Positions 14,888 to 24,170 of a stretch of DNA of 64,000 nt are shown piece by piece. Made by a program: the position numbers and the translations under genes. This DNA comes from Desulfatiglans sp. (GTDB lineage Bacteria; Desulfobacterota; DSM-4660; Desulfatiglandales; HGW-15): NCBI GenBank assembly GCA_012513605.1, contig JAAZBV010000085.1, forward strand, positions 1 to 64,000, given 5' to 3'. The notes under the pieces were generated by a model. It saw nothing but the letters and a program-made list of their open reading frames with translations. It was not told the origin of the DNA and made no database searches. How positions within the stretch are numbered: position 1 is the first letter of the stretch; each line of letters begins with the position of its first letter.

Positions 14888-16916
14888 AGATGAAATCATC
14901 AAATTAATAAAAGAGAAACCGCTTCATGCAGGTATTGCAGGCGTAGTAATCCTTATTGTTTTTATACTTATCCTCACCTCATTATTTGGTGGTGGCAAGC
15001 AGGGTAAAGCGGCAGCAACCGCAAAGGCCATAAAGGGCCCATTAAGGATAAGCATTATAGAAAACGGAACAATACAGCCAAAAGAAAAGATCATAGTCAA
15101 AAATGAGGTTGAGGGTAATACCTCGATTATCTATATAATTGATGAGGGCACCATAGTAAAAAAGGGAGACCTCCTTGTTGAGCTTGATTCAAGCAACCTT
15201 ACAACCCAGAAGATGAACGAGGAGACACAGCTTCAAAATGCAGATGCAGGCTTCATAAGCGCACGTGAAAACCTTGCTGTTGTAGAAAACCAGGCAAAGA
15301 GTGATGTTGACAAGGCCCAGCTTGCATTTGAATTTGCAAAGCAGGACCTTGAAAAATACAAGAATGGTGAATACCCCAACCAGGAGATGCAGGCAAAATC
15401 AAAGATTACACTGGCTGAAGAGGAGCATAAGCGCGCACAGGAAAAATATGAATGGTCTAAAAAGCTGTTTAATGAAAAATATCTGTCACAGATGGAGCTC
15501 GATGCGGATGAACTTGCTGAAAAACAGAAGGAACTCAACCTTAAACTTGCTAAAAACGAACTGGACCTGTTAAGTAAGTTCACCTACACGCGTCAGATAA
15601 AACAGCTTGAAAGCGACATGAGTCAGGCTGAAATGGCCCTTGAAAGGGTTACCAGAAAGGCAAAGGCAGATGTTGTACAGGCAGAGGCAAGCCTAAAGGC
15701 CAAGGAGGCAGAACTCAAACAGGCAAGGGATAAACTTGACAAGACCATAAGGCAACTGGAAAAGACAAAGATATATTCCCCTGCTGACGGCCAAGCCCTT
15801 TATGCCACAAGCACAGAAAGGGGACCAAGGTTTGGCTCTATGACAGAGCCTCTGAGCGCAGGATCATCGGTTCGTGAAAGGCAGGAGCTGATCCACCTGC
15901 CCACTACAGCCGGTTTTATTGCGGAGGTCAGCATCTATGAGTCAAGCCTTGACAAGGTCAGAGTGGGTCTTACAGCATTGATCACAATTGATTCAATCCC
16001 CGGAGAGCAGTACAGGGGCAGAGTGACAAGCCTTTCACCCGTAGCAGATGCCATGTCTTCATTTATGAGTCCCGACCTTAAATTGTACCCTGCTGTGATC
16101 GAGCTTGATAACTCCGAGAACATAAACCAAGTAAGATCGGGCGTGAGCTGTAAAGCAGAGATCATTGTTGAACAGTATTCAGATGCCATTTATGTGCCTG
16201 TCCAGGCGGTGATCAGGGTTGACAACAAACCGACCGTATTTATAGCAAGCGGCTCCAGCCTGAAACCAAGACAGGTTGAGATAGGTCTGGCCAATAACCT
16301 CAATATCCATATTCTAAAGGGATTAAAGGAGGGTGAAACAGTTTCCCTTACACCTCCGCTTGCTTACGCCACTATGACAACAGAGCCTGAAGAGATTGAG
16401 ATACTTGAAGGCATAGAGAACCCTCCTCTTAACAGTTCAGCAGCGGGTACGCCAACAGGCCCTGGCGGAGGCAACATGGGTAATATGCCTATGCCCTCAA
16501 AGGATGAGATGTTCAAAATGAGCGATGCAGACGGAGATGGCAGGATTTCACAGAGTGAATTCATGATGGGCGAAGAGCAGTTCAAGAAGATGGATAAGAA
16601 CAGCGATGGTTTTATTGATGTCTCAGAATTTGAAATACCTGCATTCAACCCCAACAGGGCCAATATGCCCCGCACCAAAGAGGATTTTATAAAACAGGGC
16701 GACAAGGACGGGGATGGCAGGATATCCAAAAGCGAATTTATGGGGCCAGAAGAGTTCTTTGGCAACATGGATATAAATGGTGATGGTTTTATCACCCTCG
16801 ATGAGGCCCCTGATCCCTCTTCATTCGGTAGAGGAGGAGCAGGTGGCAGAGGGGGAATGGGCGGTATGCCCGGCGGTCAGGGAGGGAATTTCGGTTTTCC
16901 CGGAGGGGCAAGATGA
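14871..16916 (+). CDS. MacA/HlyD-type periplasmic adaptor with four C-terminal EF-hands
   Basis: 681 residues. Membrane anchor ~20-40; barrel-sandwich/lipoyl half (EGTIVKKGDLLVELDSSNL), a long coiled-coil hairpin (~100-290), the second lipoyl half and beta-barrel (IYSPADGQALY; VGLTALITIDSIPGEQYRGRV), as in MacA adaptors. The unusual part is the C-terminus: four canonical calcium-binding loops at residues ~552-563 (DADGDGRISQSE), 575-586, 611-622 and 634-645 (DINGDGFITLDE), each with D at 1, D/N at 3, D at 5, G at 6 and E at 12. A Gly-rich tail (~34 residues) ends the protein. AGGAGG (14856-14861) selects ATG 14871. ATGA overlap with the ABC gene. It links TolC duct to the MacB-like pump; the EF-hands suggest calcium sensing or stabilisation (inference). 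Confidence 0.9.
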   Translation: MQMLNRDEIIKLIKEKPLHAGIAGVVILIVFILILTSLFGGGKQGKAAATAKAIKGPLRISIIENGTIQPKEKIIVKNEVEGNTSIIYIIDEGTIVKKGDLLVELDSSNLTTQKMNEETQLQNADAGFISARENLAVVENQAKSDVDKAQLAFEFAKQDLEKYKNGEYPNQEMQAKSKITLAEEEHKRAQEKYEWSKKLFNEKYLSQMELDADELAEKQKELNLKLAKNELDLLSKFTYTRQIKQLESDMSQAEMALERVTRKAKADVVQAEASLKAKEAELKQARDKLDKTIRQLEKTKIYSPADGQALYATSTERGPRFGSMTEPLSAGSSVRERQELIHLPTTAGFIAEVSIYESSLDKVRVGLTALITIDSIPGEQYRGRVTSLSPVADAMSSFMSPDLKLYPAVIELDNSENINQVRSGVSCKAEIIVEQYSDAIYVPVQAVIRVDNKPTVFIASGSSLKPRQVEIGLANNLNIHILKGLKEGETVSLTPPLAYATMTTEPEEIEILEGIENPPLNSSAAGTPTGPGGGNMGNMPMPSKDEMFKMSDADGDGRISQSEFMMGEEQFKKMDKNSDGFIDVSEFEIPAFNPNRANMPRTKEDFIKQGDKDGDGRISKSEFMGPEEFFGNMDINGDGFITLDEAPDPSSFGRGGAGGRGGMGGMPGGQGGNFGFPGGAR

Positions 16917-17608
16917 TTGACACACAGGCAGCCGATGATGTTATAAGGCTTGAAAATGCCTACAAGATCTACCCTATGGGCTCTGAGGAGGTGAGGGCGC
17001 TTAATGGTGTTGATGTCTCCTTTAAAAAGGGCAGTTTCTGGGCGATCATGGGTCACAGCGGCTCAGGAAAAAGTACTATGATGAATGTACTTGGCTGCCT
17101 GGACCGACTTACAAAGGGGCACTATTTTCTGGAAGGCGAGGATGTAAGCAGGCTTAATGATGATTCATTAAGTGAATTCAGGCTGAGGCATCTGGGGTTC
17201 ATATTTCAGAGTTTCAACCTGATCCCCCAGCTTACAGTGCAGCGCAACATTGAACTGCCCCTCTATTATCTCGGTTGGGACCCTGAAGAGAGCGCAGAAA
17301 GAGCAAAGGAGCTTGCTAAAAGTGTCGGGCTTGGAAACCGTCTTGATCATCGCCCCACAGAGCTTTCGGGCGGGCAGATGCAGCGTGTGGCGATAGCAAG
17401 GGCGCTTGCTAATGACCCTCTCATTCTTCTTGCTGATGAGCCAACCGGCAACCTCGATACTGCAACAGGCGTTCAGATAATTGAAATGCTCAAGGAGCTC
17501 AATGAGCAGGGAAAGACTATAATAATGGTAACACATGAACCGGACATTGCTGAAAATGCAAAGAATATCCTTATTATGAAAGACGGCGTTGTCGAAAGAA
17601 TAGAATAG
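16913..17608 (+). CDS. MacB/LolD-type ABC transporter ATPase
   Basis: 231 residues, typical length. Walker [11 protein letters not shown]-loop [12 protein letters not shown], signature [15 protein letters not shown], Walker [14 protein letters not shown] and the switch His MVTHE are all present, so the enzyme should be active. The sequence is closest in style to MacB/LolD-type ATPases. It energises the permease encoded two bases downstream; here ATPase and permease are separate genes, unlike single-chain MacB of enterobacteria. Start codon overlaps the adaptor stop (ATGA). Confidence 0.95.
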   Translation: MIDTQAADDVIRLENAYKIYPMGSEEVRALNGVDVSFKKGSFWAIMGHSGSGKSTMMNVLGCLDRLTKGHYFLEGEDVSRLNDDSLSEFRLRHLGFIFQSFNLIPQLTVQRNIELPLYYLGWDPEESAERAKELAKSVGLGNRLDHRPTELSGGQMQRVAIARALANDPLILLADEPTGNLDTATGVQIIEMLKELNEQGKTIIMVTHEPDIAENAKNILIMKDGVVERIE

Positions 17609-17609
17609 T

Positions 17610-18896
17610 ATGAAGATATTAATAAAAGACACAAAATTTTTACGTGATGTACAGCTTGGCATAGAAAACCTGCTTCTTCACAAACTGCGCTCTTTCCTTA
17701 CAGCCCTGGGTGTGATCTTTGGGGTATGCAGTGTTGTTGCCATGCTTTCTGTTGGAGAGGGGGCAAGCAAAGAGGCCATGGATCAGATCAGGAAGGTAGG
17801 GAGCAACAATATTACCATCACATCTGTTAAATCCAGGGAAGATGAGGCAACCACCAGTACTCGCACACGGATGAGTGTTTACGGTATTACATACAAGGAT
17901 TTCGAGAGGATAGAAGGGACATTTTCATCCATACGCACGGCAGTTCCTGTAAAAGAGGTGCGTAAACAGGGGAGACTGGGTGACAGGACACTTGAACTCA
18001 GGGTAGTGGGCACAACCCCTGCATGGTTTGATCTGGTAAGAAGACCTCTTGAGGCAGGGAGGGTTCTGACACAGTCAGACCTTGTAAAAGAATCAGCAGT
18101 AGCCGTGCTTACAGAATATGGCGCACGGCGGCTTTTAGCCACAAGAGGCTCTATTGGTCAGAATCTCTCCATAGGAGAAAACAATTTCCAGATCGTTGGT
18201 ATTGTCAAGAGCGAGGCTGAATCCGGTTCAGGAACAGATATACAACTCCCTGATCTTAATGTGGATGCATATATACCCCTGAATGTGGCCAGGTCATATT
18301 ATGGCGATATAAGCATGAAACGCTCCACCGGTTCAGAAGAGATGAACAGGATTGAGCTTAACAAGGCTATTGTTCAGGTGGATGATCTTGAAAATGTTGA
18401 ATCAACAGCAAAAGCGATAGAGGCAATGCTCCAGAAATTTCATCCTAAAAAGGATTATGAAATGAGCGTACCCCTTGCCATGCTGCGCCAGGCAGAGGCG
18501 CAGAAGAGGACCACAAATATCGTGCTTGGCTCCATTGCAGGTATAAGCCTGCTTGTCGGAGGCATTGGCATCATGAATATCATGCTGGCCTCTGTAACAG
18601 AAAGGACCCGCGAGATAGGAATCAGGCGCGCTATTGGCGCCAAAAAGAAACAGATCATCACACAGTTTCTTATTGAGACTGTAGTGCTTTCTACCATCGG
18701 AGGGATTGTAGGCTTATGCCTCGGCATAATCATACCTCTTTTAATAACCCTCTTCACAAAGATGCCGACGGTTATTACTGCATTCAGCATCATACTGCCC
18801 TTTGTAATAAGCATAGGGATAGGCATTATTTTTGGGATTTATCCTGCCGCAAGGGCAGCCGAGGTTGACCCCATTATTGCACTCAGACACGAGTAG
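17610..18896 (+). CDS. MacB/FtsX-type ABC permease
   Basis: 428 residues. One N-terminal membrane segment (~27-50, LTALGVIFGVCSVVAMLSVG), a large periplasmic domain (~55-300, with LNVDAYIPLNVA and a late LAMLRQAEAQKRTTNI), and three C-terminal segments forming the FtsX domain (VLGSIAGISLLVGGIGIMNIML; TERTREIGIRRAIGA; two more helices to IYPAARAAEVDPIIALRHE). This is the MacB mechanotransmission architecture for export of periplasmic substrates through TolC. Substrate (macrolide, lipopeptide, siderophore, etc.) cannot be told. Last gene of the operon; terminator hairpin follows. Confidence 0.92.
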   Translation: MKILIKDTKFLRDVQLGIENLLLHKLRSFLTALGVIFGVCSVVAMLSVGEGASKEAMDQIRKVGSNNITITSVKSREDEATTSTRTRMSVYGITYKDFERIEGTFSSIRTAVPVKEVRKQGRLGDRTLELRVVGTTPAWFDLVRRPLEAGRVLTQSDLVKESAVAVLTEYGARRLLATRGSIGQNLSIGENNFQIVGIVKSEAESGSGTDIQLPDLNVDAYIPLNVARSYYGDISMKRSTGSEEMNRIELNKAIVQVDDLENVESTAKAIEAMLQKFHPKKDYEMSVPLAMLRQAEAQKRTTNIVLGSIAGISLLVGGIGIMNIMLASVTERTREIGIRRAIGAKKKQIITQFLIETVVLSTIGGIVGLCLGIIIPLLITLFTKMPTVITAFSIILPFVISIGIGIIFGIYPAARAAEVDPIIALRHE

Positions 18897-18909
18897 TAAA
18901 TAAATATTG

Positions 18910-18950
18910 AACAGGGGATCATATTTATAATATGATCCCTGTTTATTATT
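18910..18950 (+). terminator. Terminator hairpin after the efflux operon
   Basis: AACAGGGGATCATAT pairs with ATATGATCCCTGTT (one bulged G), five-base loop, followed by TTATTATTTG. It starts 14 bases after the permease stop codon. Confidence 0.75.
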
Positions 18951-19012
18951 TGTATAACACTATCTCCTCATTATATCGGTTATCAATAATCTGAGAGCAA
19001 AGGGGAACCATA

Positions 19013-20302
19013 TTGAATCCTGATTCATCAAAACCGGACTGCGCTGACAGCCAGAAGCCAGCAGGCCCTCAAAACAACAGCTATATATATATGTTCAAGG
19101 CATTGGCCCCTCTCAAATACATTGACTGCAGATGGCTTATGCTGGCCAACTTTACCTCTTTCATGGCAATAGGCATGCAGCAGCTTACCAGGGGATGGCT
19201 CATACTGAGGCTTACCAATGATTCGCCCCTTGCACTATCATTTGTGACCATGTCCTTTGCCCTGCCCATGACATTTATGTCTCTTGTGGGAGGTGTACTC
19301 GCTGACAGGTTTCCTAAACGCAAATTAATGATCATAAGTCAGATCATAGTAACCCTAACAGTACTGCTGCTCGCAACACTTGATTATCTTGGAATTATCA
19401 GGTTCTGGCATCTGATCCTGATCGGTATAGTAAACGGGTCAGTAGTGGCCGTAAACATGCCAAGCAGGCAATCCATTTTTTCTGATATTCTCCCTGAGAA
19501 TGATCTTATGTCAGCGATTGCACTGAACAACTCCGCCACCAACTCCACAAGGCTTGTGGGGCCGTCACTTGCAGGGTTTCTGATTGTTTTTATTGGGACA
19601 TCAGGGGTATTTTTCCTGATTTCTGTTATACATTTGTTTTCGCTGTTTTTTCTCTGCATGCTGAAAACAGGTAAAAATGCAACAGGTAAAAGCAAAAAAA
19701 GTGTTACTGACGATATAGTTGAAGGATTCAGGTATGCAAAACATAATCCAGTTATACTGGGGCTGGTGTTGCTTTCACTGGTGCCTGCTGTCTTCGGATT
19801 TCCTTATGTATCTCTCCTGCCCGCCTGGGCAAGGGAGGCGCTTGATGCCCATTCCCCTGGCCTGGGGCTTCTTGAGGCAAGCATGGGTTTTGGGTCATTG
19901 CTCGGAACACTTATACTTGCATCCTTTAATAACATGAAAAACAGGGGAATAGTCCTGATATTAAACGGCCTTGCATGGGGTGTTGCTTTATTGATGTTTG
20001 CAGGATGCGGCTCATACTACACAGCCCTCCCCGGAATATTTGCTGTAGGGTTCATGAGCTCAATATTCATGGCACTGAATAATACCCTTATGCAGGTAAA
20101 ATCATCTGATGAGATGAGGGGAAGGATGGTGAGCCTCTCTATTATGACCTTTGGCATTATGCCCCTTAGCGCTGTGCCTTTCGGGGCTGTCGCAGAAAAG
20201 ATCGGGACGCCTTACTCACTAATGATAGCAGGCGCTATACTCTGCCTGTTTATGATAATCTTCTTTTTTCTATCACCCGGTTTCAGGAAGGACGCGCAGT
20301 AG
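19013..20302 (+). CDS. MFS transporter (enterobactin-exporter-like branch)
   Basis: 429 residues with about 12 hydrophobic segments. The cytosolic loop after the second segments reads GGVLADRFPKRKLMI, the MFS motif A; GFRYAKHNPVILGL starts the second half, as in MFS_3/EntS-type exporters. The start is TTG 19013 with AGGGGAA upstream (~19001-19007); the N-terminal ~30 residues are hydrophilic (PDSSKPDCADSQKP). Substrate unknown. It is bounded by terminators on both sides, so it is a single-gene unit. The neighbouring efflux operon hints at a detoxification or export cluster. Confidence 0.85.
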   Translation: MNPDSSKPDCADSQKPAGPQNNSYIYMFKALAPLKYIDCRWLMLANFTSFMAIGMQQLTRGWLILRLTNDSPLALSFVTMSFALPMTFMSLVGGVLADRFPKRKLMIISQIIVTLTVLLLATLDYLGIIRFWHLILIGIVNGSVVAVNMPSRQSIFSDILPENDLMSAIALNNSATNSTRLVGPSLAGFLIVFIGTSGVFFLISVIHLFSLFFLCMLKTGKNATGKSKKSVTDDIVEGFRYAKHNPVILGLVLLSLVPAVFGFPYVSLLPAWAREALDAHSPGLGLLEASMGFGSLLGTLILASFNNMKNRGIVLILNGLAWGVALLMFAGCGSYYTALPGIFAVGFMSSIFMALNNTLMQVKSSDEMRGRMVSLSIMTFGIMPLSAVPFGAVAEKIGTPYSLMIAGAILCLFMIIFFFLSPGFRKDAQ

Positions 20303-20307
20303 AATTT

Positions 20308-20355
20308 TGCCCCTTCAGGGTATCAAGCATCTGCTCGTTATACCCTGAAGGGGCA
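20308..20355. terminator. Bidirectional terminator, 16-bp perfect stem
   Basis: TGCCCCTTCAGGGTAT (20308-20323) and its exact reverse complement (20340-20355), 16-base loop, TTT/AAAA flanks on both sides. It lies between the convergent MFS and Yip1 genes. Confidence 0.8.
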
Positions 20356-20365
20356 TTTCTGAAAC

Positions 20366-20881
20366 CTATTTAAATATTTTAAAAATAATAAACATAATTA
20401 CTGCCTGGACAATCCACCCTATAATACAAACACCAACCGCGCGTGGGGTGCTCTTGTAATCAAGGGCCTGCCTTACCGCAATTACCATAGCAACCAGCAT
20501 CCATATACCGGCTAGAAATGATATGATTTGTCCCAGGCCGGGTATGATTCCGAGTATCCTTACAATACCCGGAGAACTGGCAAAACCTAATGTCCTGAGG
20601 AGTTCACCATAATCGGCGCTCGTATCCTGTTCAGGCAGAAATTTAGTACCAATAAAAAAGCAAAGGTAAGCCCATATAAGCCATGTTATAAGGGCAACCA
20701 GGGTGCCTGTAATCAGGCCGGCAAACCCGCCCTTTCCCATGAGCCCGATGCCAGAGGCTATACTCGCAAGGACTACCACCATCATTGACTCAAATGTTAC
20801 TGTCTTATCTCTCTCCACCTCTTCATACAGAGTGATGTCCAGCCTTGCCGCCCTTATCATTTTGTCAACAAACGGATTCAT
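20366..20881 (-). CDS. Yip1-domain membrane protein
   Basis: 171 residues with about five hydrophobic segments after a hydrophilic start (MNPFVDKMIRAARLDITLYEEVERDKT). The Yip1 pattern is seen in ALITWLIWAYLCFFIGTKFLPEQDTSADYGELLRTLGFASSPG (broken here in pieces) and the closing GICIIGW-type helix (VGVCIIGWIVQAVIMFII). Bacterial Yip1 proteins are inner-membrane proteins of unknown role. AGGAGGGT precedes the start on the minus strand. It stands 52 bases downstream of the SDR gene, likely one transcript. Confidence 0.8.
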   Translation of the reverse strand: MNPFVDKMIRAARLDITLYEEVERDKTVTFESMMVVVLASIASGIGLMGKGGFAGLITGTLVALITWLIWAYLCFFIGTKFLPEQDTSADYGELLRTLGFASSPGIVRILGIIPGLGQIISFLAGIWMLVAMVIAVRQALDYKSTPRAVGVCIIGWIVQAVIMFIIFKIFK

Positions 20882-20933
20882 ACTACCCTCCTTTATTAGA
20901 TTTTAAATACCAGATTGCCTGTTTATTAAAACA

Positions 20934-21623
20934 TTAGATACTGAAACATCTGTCATCAGGCATTGTGCCTGCAATTTCTACAATGAGCTCTGCAACCCTT
21001 TCAGGGTCCATACCTATCGCCTTTTCACCGGTAAATCCGGAATTAAGCCCGGTCTTTACTGCCCCGGGGCAGACCACATATACCTTGATACCTTTATCTA
21101 TAAGTTCTTCATCAAGCGCCTCAGAAAAGCCCCTTATACCGAACTTGGTTGCGCAGTATATGGCCATATCACTGTAGCCTGTAATCCCTGCCTCTGATGA
21201 GAGGTTTATTATCACACCTGATCTGGTCTTTAGCATTGGGCCTAAAACCGCCCTTGTCATAAAAAGGGTCCCCTTGAGGTTTGTATCCACGGTATTATTT
21301 ATATTTGAAAATGTGTGATCACTGAAACAGGCCCTCCTCGGCAATATACCAGCGTTATTGACAAGTATATCCACCCTGCGGAACCGCTTTATTACCTCCG
21401 TTGAAAATCTTTTTATATCTGTTTCCTTTCTTACATCAGCAGGTTCAGCAAATACCTCTCCAAATTTCACAAGTCTCTTTTTGGCCTTTAAAATATCTCC
21501 CTTATGAAGGTCACAAAAGGCCACCTTTGCACCATGCTTGAGAAACAGTTCGGCAGAGGCAAAACCTATTCCCTTTGCTGCCCCGGTGATTACAGCCACC
21601 TTATCATTAAGATTATTTATCAT
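20934..21623 (-). CDS. Short-chain dehydrogenase/reductase (SDR)
   Basis: 229 residues, classical SDR. Cofactor motif TGAAKGIG at residues ~14-21, NNAG (VDILVNNAG) around 87, catalytic Ser in INLSSEAG, and the YCATK active-site Tyr/Lys (YxxxK); PGAVKTG follows. An acidic residue at the end of the second strand (FCDLHKG) suggests NAD(H) preference. Substrate not predictable. The end is a little short (CFSI), lacking the usual substrate-loop extension. Minus strand, followed by the Yip1 gene. Confidence 0.88.
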   Translation of the reverse strand: MINNLNDKVAVITGAAKGIGFASAELFLKHGAKVAFCDLHKGDILKAKKRLVKFGEVFAEPADVRKETDIKRFSTEVIKRFRRVDILVNNAGILPRRACFSDHTFSNINNTVDTNLKGTLFMTRAVLGPMLKTRSGVIINLSSEAGITGYSDMAIYCATKFGIRGFSEALDEELIDKGIKVYVVCPGAVKTGLNSGFTGEKAIGMDPERVAELIVEIAGTMPDDRCFSI

Positions 21624-21672
21624 GTCGCTTTTTTACCACTTTAGATTAGGGGGTGTAAATAAAAAACCCTTT

Positions 21673-21693
21673 CTCCTTTTACATAAAAAGGAG
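21673..21693 (-). terminator. Possible leader hairpin before the SDR gene
   Basis: CTCCTTTT/AAAAGGAG stem; read on the minus strand it is followed by GGGTTTTTT, about 35 bases before the SDR start. It could be a terminator or attenuator. A second hairpin, GCCTGAT/ATCAGGC, lies at ~21707-21724. Confidence 0.3.
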
Positions 21694-21774
21694 TATAGTT
21701 TTACTGCCTGATGTTTTGATCAGGCACAGGCAACAAGCTTTAAATTATAAAAACCTTTTTTTAAGGAGGGCATC

Positions 21775-22107
21775 ATGTTCTGTCCAAAATGCAAAGCAGA
21801 ATACAAAGAGGGTATTTTAAGATGTACCGAATGTGATATTGACCTTGTTTTTGAGCTGCCCCCTGAACCTGAGGATATACCGGAGTATGTTGACTGGGAA
21901 CATCTCATCTCTTTTGCGGATAAATATGAGGCTGATCTTGCCCAGGGTCTTCTTGAGGCCAATGATATTGAGGCTGTTACAATAAGTGATGACTGCGGAA
22001 GCGTTTACCCTTCCATGACATATGTCCACGGTATCCGCCTGATGGTAAAGAATGAAGACCTCGAGGTGGCAAAAGAGGTGCTTCTTGATGCGGAATACAA
22101 GCTGTAA
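21775..22107 (+). CDS. Zinc-ribbon DUF2007 protein
   Basis: 110 residues. N-terminal zinc ribbon CPKCKAEYKEGILRCTEC (two CxxC pairs), an acidic Pro-rich linker (PPEPEDIPEY), then a DUF2007 (putative signal-transducing) domain: FADKYEADLAQGLLEANDIEAVTISDD, and VHGIRLMVKNEDLEVAKEVL. DUF2007 has a ferredoxin-like fold and is found next to many signalling genes; function unknown. AAGGAGGG gives a strong site before the ATG. It stands alone, divergent from the SDR gene. Confidence 0.8.
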   Translation: MFCPKCKAEYKEGILRCTECDIDLVFELPPEPEDIPEYVDWEHLISFADKYEADLAQGLLEANDIEAVTISDDCGSVYPSMTYVHGIRLMVKNEDLEVAKEVLLDAEYKL

Positions 22108-22124
22108 AAGTATTCTAAAATCAC

Positions 22125-22153
22125 TTGACATAAATGGTTATGGACCTTAGATT
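22125..22153 (+). promoter_or_regulatory. Sigma-70 promoter of the MoxR/Bat operon
   Basis: TTGACA (22125-22130), 17-base spacer, TAGATT (22148-22153). Transcription would begin near 22160, giving a ~140-base leader that contains the hairpin at 22231. Confidence 0.5.
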
Positions 22154-22230
22154 CATGCCAATTTTTTTATGATTTTCCGGAACAATATTTCGTTTTATTT
22201 GTCTAAAGTCGCTAACTAAAAGTAATGAGT

Positions 22231-22266
22231 AACCTGACCGGCTCCGGCAGGTTATTGTTATTTTTT
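22231..22266 (+). terminator. Attenuator-like hairpin in the MoxR leader
   Basis: AACCTG-ACCGG and CCGG-CAGGTT form a GC-rich stem (one mismatch), followed by ATTGTTATTTTTT. It sits between the promoter at 22125 and the MoxR start at 22304, so it would stop or regulate transcription into the whole operon. Confidence 0.5.
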
Positions 22267-22303
22267 ATGAGTTATACCCATTAAGAATACTGGAGGAAAG
22301 AAT

Positions 22304-23293
22304 ATGACTGTTGATGTAAAAAGGATCGGTGAGCGGGTAGAAAAGGAGAGCCCGCTGATTCAGCGTATAAGAACCGAGATGCACAGGATAATAGTGGGGC
22401 AGGACGCACTCATAGACGGCCTTATACTTGCCCTTATGTGCAATAACCATGTACTTATAGAGGGTGTGCCGGGCCTTGCAAAGACGCTCTCCATAACCAC
22501 CCTTTCAAAGATGCTTCAGGCATCATTTAAAAGACTCCAGTTTACGCCTGACCTGCTTCCGGCAGATGTGATAGGCACACTCATATACAACCCCAAGACA
22601 GGGGATTTTACCACCAAAAAAGGGCCTATATTTGCGAACATCATTCTGGCTGATGAAATCAACAGGGCGCCCGCAAAGGTGCAGAGTGCACTCCTTGAGG
22701 CCATGCAGGAGAGGCAGGTGACTATTGGCGATACAAGCTATCCCCTTCCTGACCCCTTTATGGTAATGGCCACCCAGAACCCGATTGAGCAAGAGGGCAC
22801 CTACCCTCTTCCAGAGGCGCAGGTGGACAGGTTCATGCTCAAGATAGTTGTTTCATATCCTTCCAAATCAGACGAGCACATGATCCTTAAAAGGATGGCA
22901 AAAAGCGCGCCTGGTCTTGATGTTGACCCTGTGCTTGCGCCTGATGATGTAAAACGGATCAGGGAACTCACCGATGAAATCTATATGGACGAAAAGATAG
23001 AGGAGTATATTGTTGATATAGTTGAGGCAACAAGAAACCCTGATGCATATAAACTTGATATAAAGGATTATATCCGGTACGGCGCCTCACCAAGGGCCTC
23101 AATATTTCTTGCCATGGCATCAAAGGCAAACGCCTTTATGGAGGGAAGGGGCTATGTAACACCGCAGGATGTAAAAAATGTGGCAATGAATGTATTAAGG
23201 CACAGGGTCATACTTACCTATGAGGCAGAGGCAGAGGAAAAGAGGCCCGAAGATATTATTAACCATATTTTACAGACTGTTGATGTCCCATGA
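22304..23293 (+). CDS. MoxR-family AAA+ ATPase
   Basis: 329 residues. Walker A GVPGLAKT, Walker B IILADEINRAPAKVQSALLEAMQE, sensor-1 MATQNPIEQEGTYPLPEAQVDRF and sensor-2 GASPRASIFL; these are the hallmark MoxR motifs. MoxR ATPases work as chaperone-like remodelers with vWA-domain partners, here DUF58 and the BatA/BatB proteins downstream. Strong GGAGGAAAG before ATG. It overlaps the DUF58 gene by ATGA. First gene of a nine-gene unit to 32661. Confidence 0.95.
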   Translation: MTVDVKRIGERVEKESPLIQRIRTEMHRIIVGQDALIDGLILALMCNNHVLIEGVPGLAKTLSITTLSKMLQASFKRLQFTPDLLPADVIGTLIYNPKTGDFTTKKGPIFANIILADEINRAPAKVQSALLEAMQERQVTIGDTSYPLPDPFMVMATQNPIEQEGTYPLPEAQVDRFMLKIVVSYPSKSDEHMILKRMAKSAPGLDVDPVLAPDDVKRIRELTDEIYMDEKIEEYIVDIVEATRNPDAYKLDIKDYIRYGASPRASIFLAMASKANAFMEGRGYVTPQDVKNVAMNVLRHRVILTYEAEAEEKRPEDIINHILQTVDVP

Positions 23294-24165
23294 TACCTGC
23301 TGAACTCGCAAAAAAGATCAGATATATCCAGATATTTACCAGTAAGGCGGTTAATGACGGCCTTGCAGGTGAATATGAAAGTCTTTTCAAGGGAAGAGGC
23401 ATGGAGTTCCAGGAGGTGCGCGAGTACCAGGTGGGTGACGATATCCGCACCATTGACTGGAACGTAACAGCCCGTGCAGGCCACCCCTATGTAAAGCTCT
23501 TTAGGGAGGAAAGGGAACTGACTGTTATGTTCCTTGTGGATCTTTCTGCCTCAGGGGCGTTCGGCAGCACAAGGCAGATAAAGAATGAGGCAGCCGCTGA
23601 GATATGCGCCCTGCTTGCCTTTTCCGCTATAAAAAACAATGACAAGGTGGGGCTTATCGTATTTACCGATCAGATAGAGATGTTTATCCCGCCTCAAAAG
23701 GGCACCACCCATGTACTGAGGCTCATAAGGGATCTGCTGAATTTCAAACCAAGGCAGGTAAAGACCGATCTTGTGGCAGGCATGGACTACCTTGGCAGGG
23801 TGCTCCATAAAAAGAGTGTTGTTTTTCTGGTTTCAGACTTCCAGGGCGAGGGGTATGAAAAGCAGTTGCGGATATTGGGAAAAAGGCATGACCTGATAGC
23901 CGTGTCCATTACCGACCCCAGGGAGATCACCATGCCTGATGTTGGGCTGATAGAACTTGAGGACGCTGAGACAGGCGAAACGATAATTATAGATACGGGG
24001 AGCGCATCCTTCAGAAAGGGGTATGAACAAATGGGCCAATCAAGGCTTGAATCCCTTAAAAAACTATTCAGGTCAACAGATATTGACCACATAGATATCA
24101 GGACAGGTCAGGATTATGTATTTGACCTTGTAAAATTCTTCAGAAACAGGGAGCAGAGGAGGTAA
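23290..24165 (+). CDS. DUF58 protein (vWA-like partner of MoxR)
   Basis: 291 residues. The DUF58 motif GRGMEFQEVREYQVGDDIRTIDWNVTAR (residues ~36-63, seen in pieces) is followed by a vWA-type half with a MIDAS-like FLVDLSASGAF (D-L-S-x-S). Cytosolic; works with the adjacent MoxR ATPase. The ATG overlaps the MoxR stop and the next gene starts five bases after its stop. Confidence 0.92.
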   Translation: MIPAELAKKIRYIQIFTSKAVNDGLAGEYESLFKGRGMEFQEVREYQVGDDIRTIDWNVTARAGHPYVKLFREERELTVMFLVDLSASGAFGSTRQIKNEAAAEICALLAFSAIKNNDKVGLIVFTDQIEMFIPPQKGTTHVLRLIRDLLNFKPRQVKTDLVAGMDYLGRVLHKKSVVFLVSDFQGEGYEKQLRILGKRHDLIAVSITDPREITMPDVGLIELEDAETGETIIIDTGSASFRKGYEQMGQSRLESLKKLFRSTDIDHIDIRTGQDYVFDLVKFFRNREQRR

Positions 24166-24170
24166 AAAAG

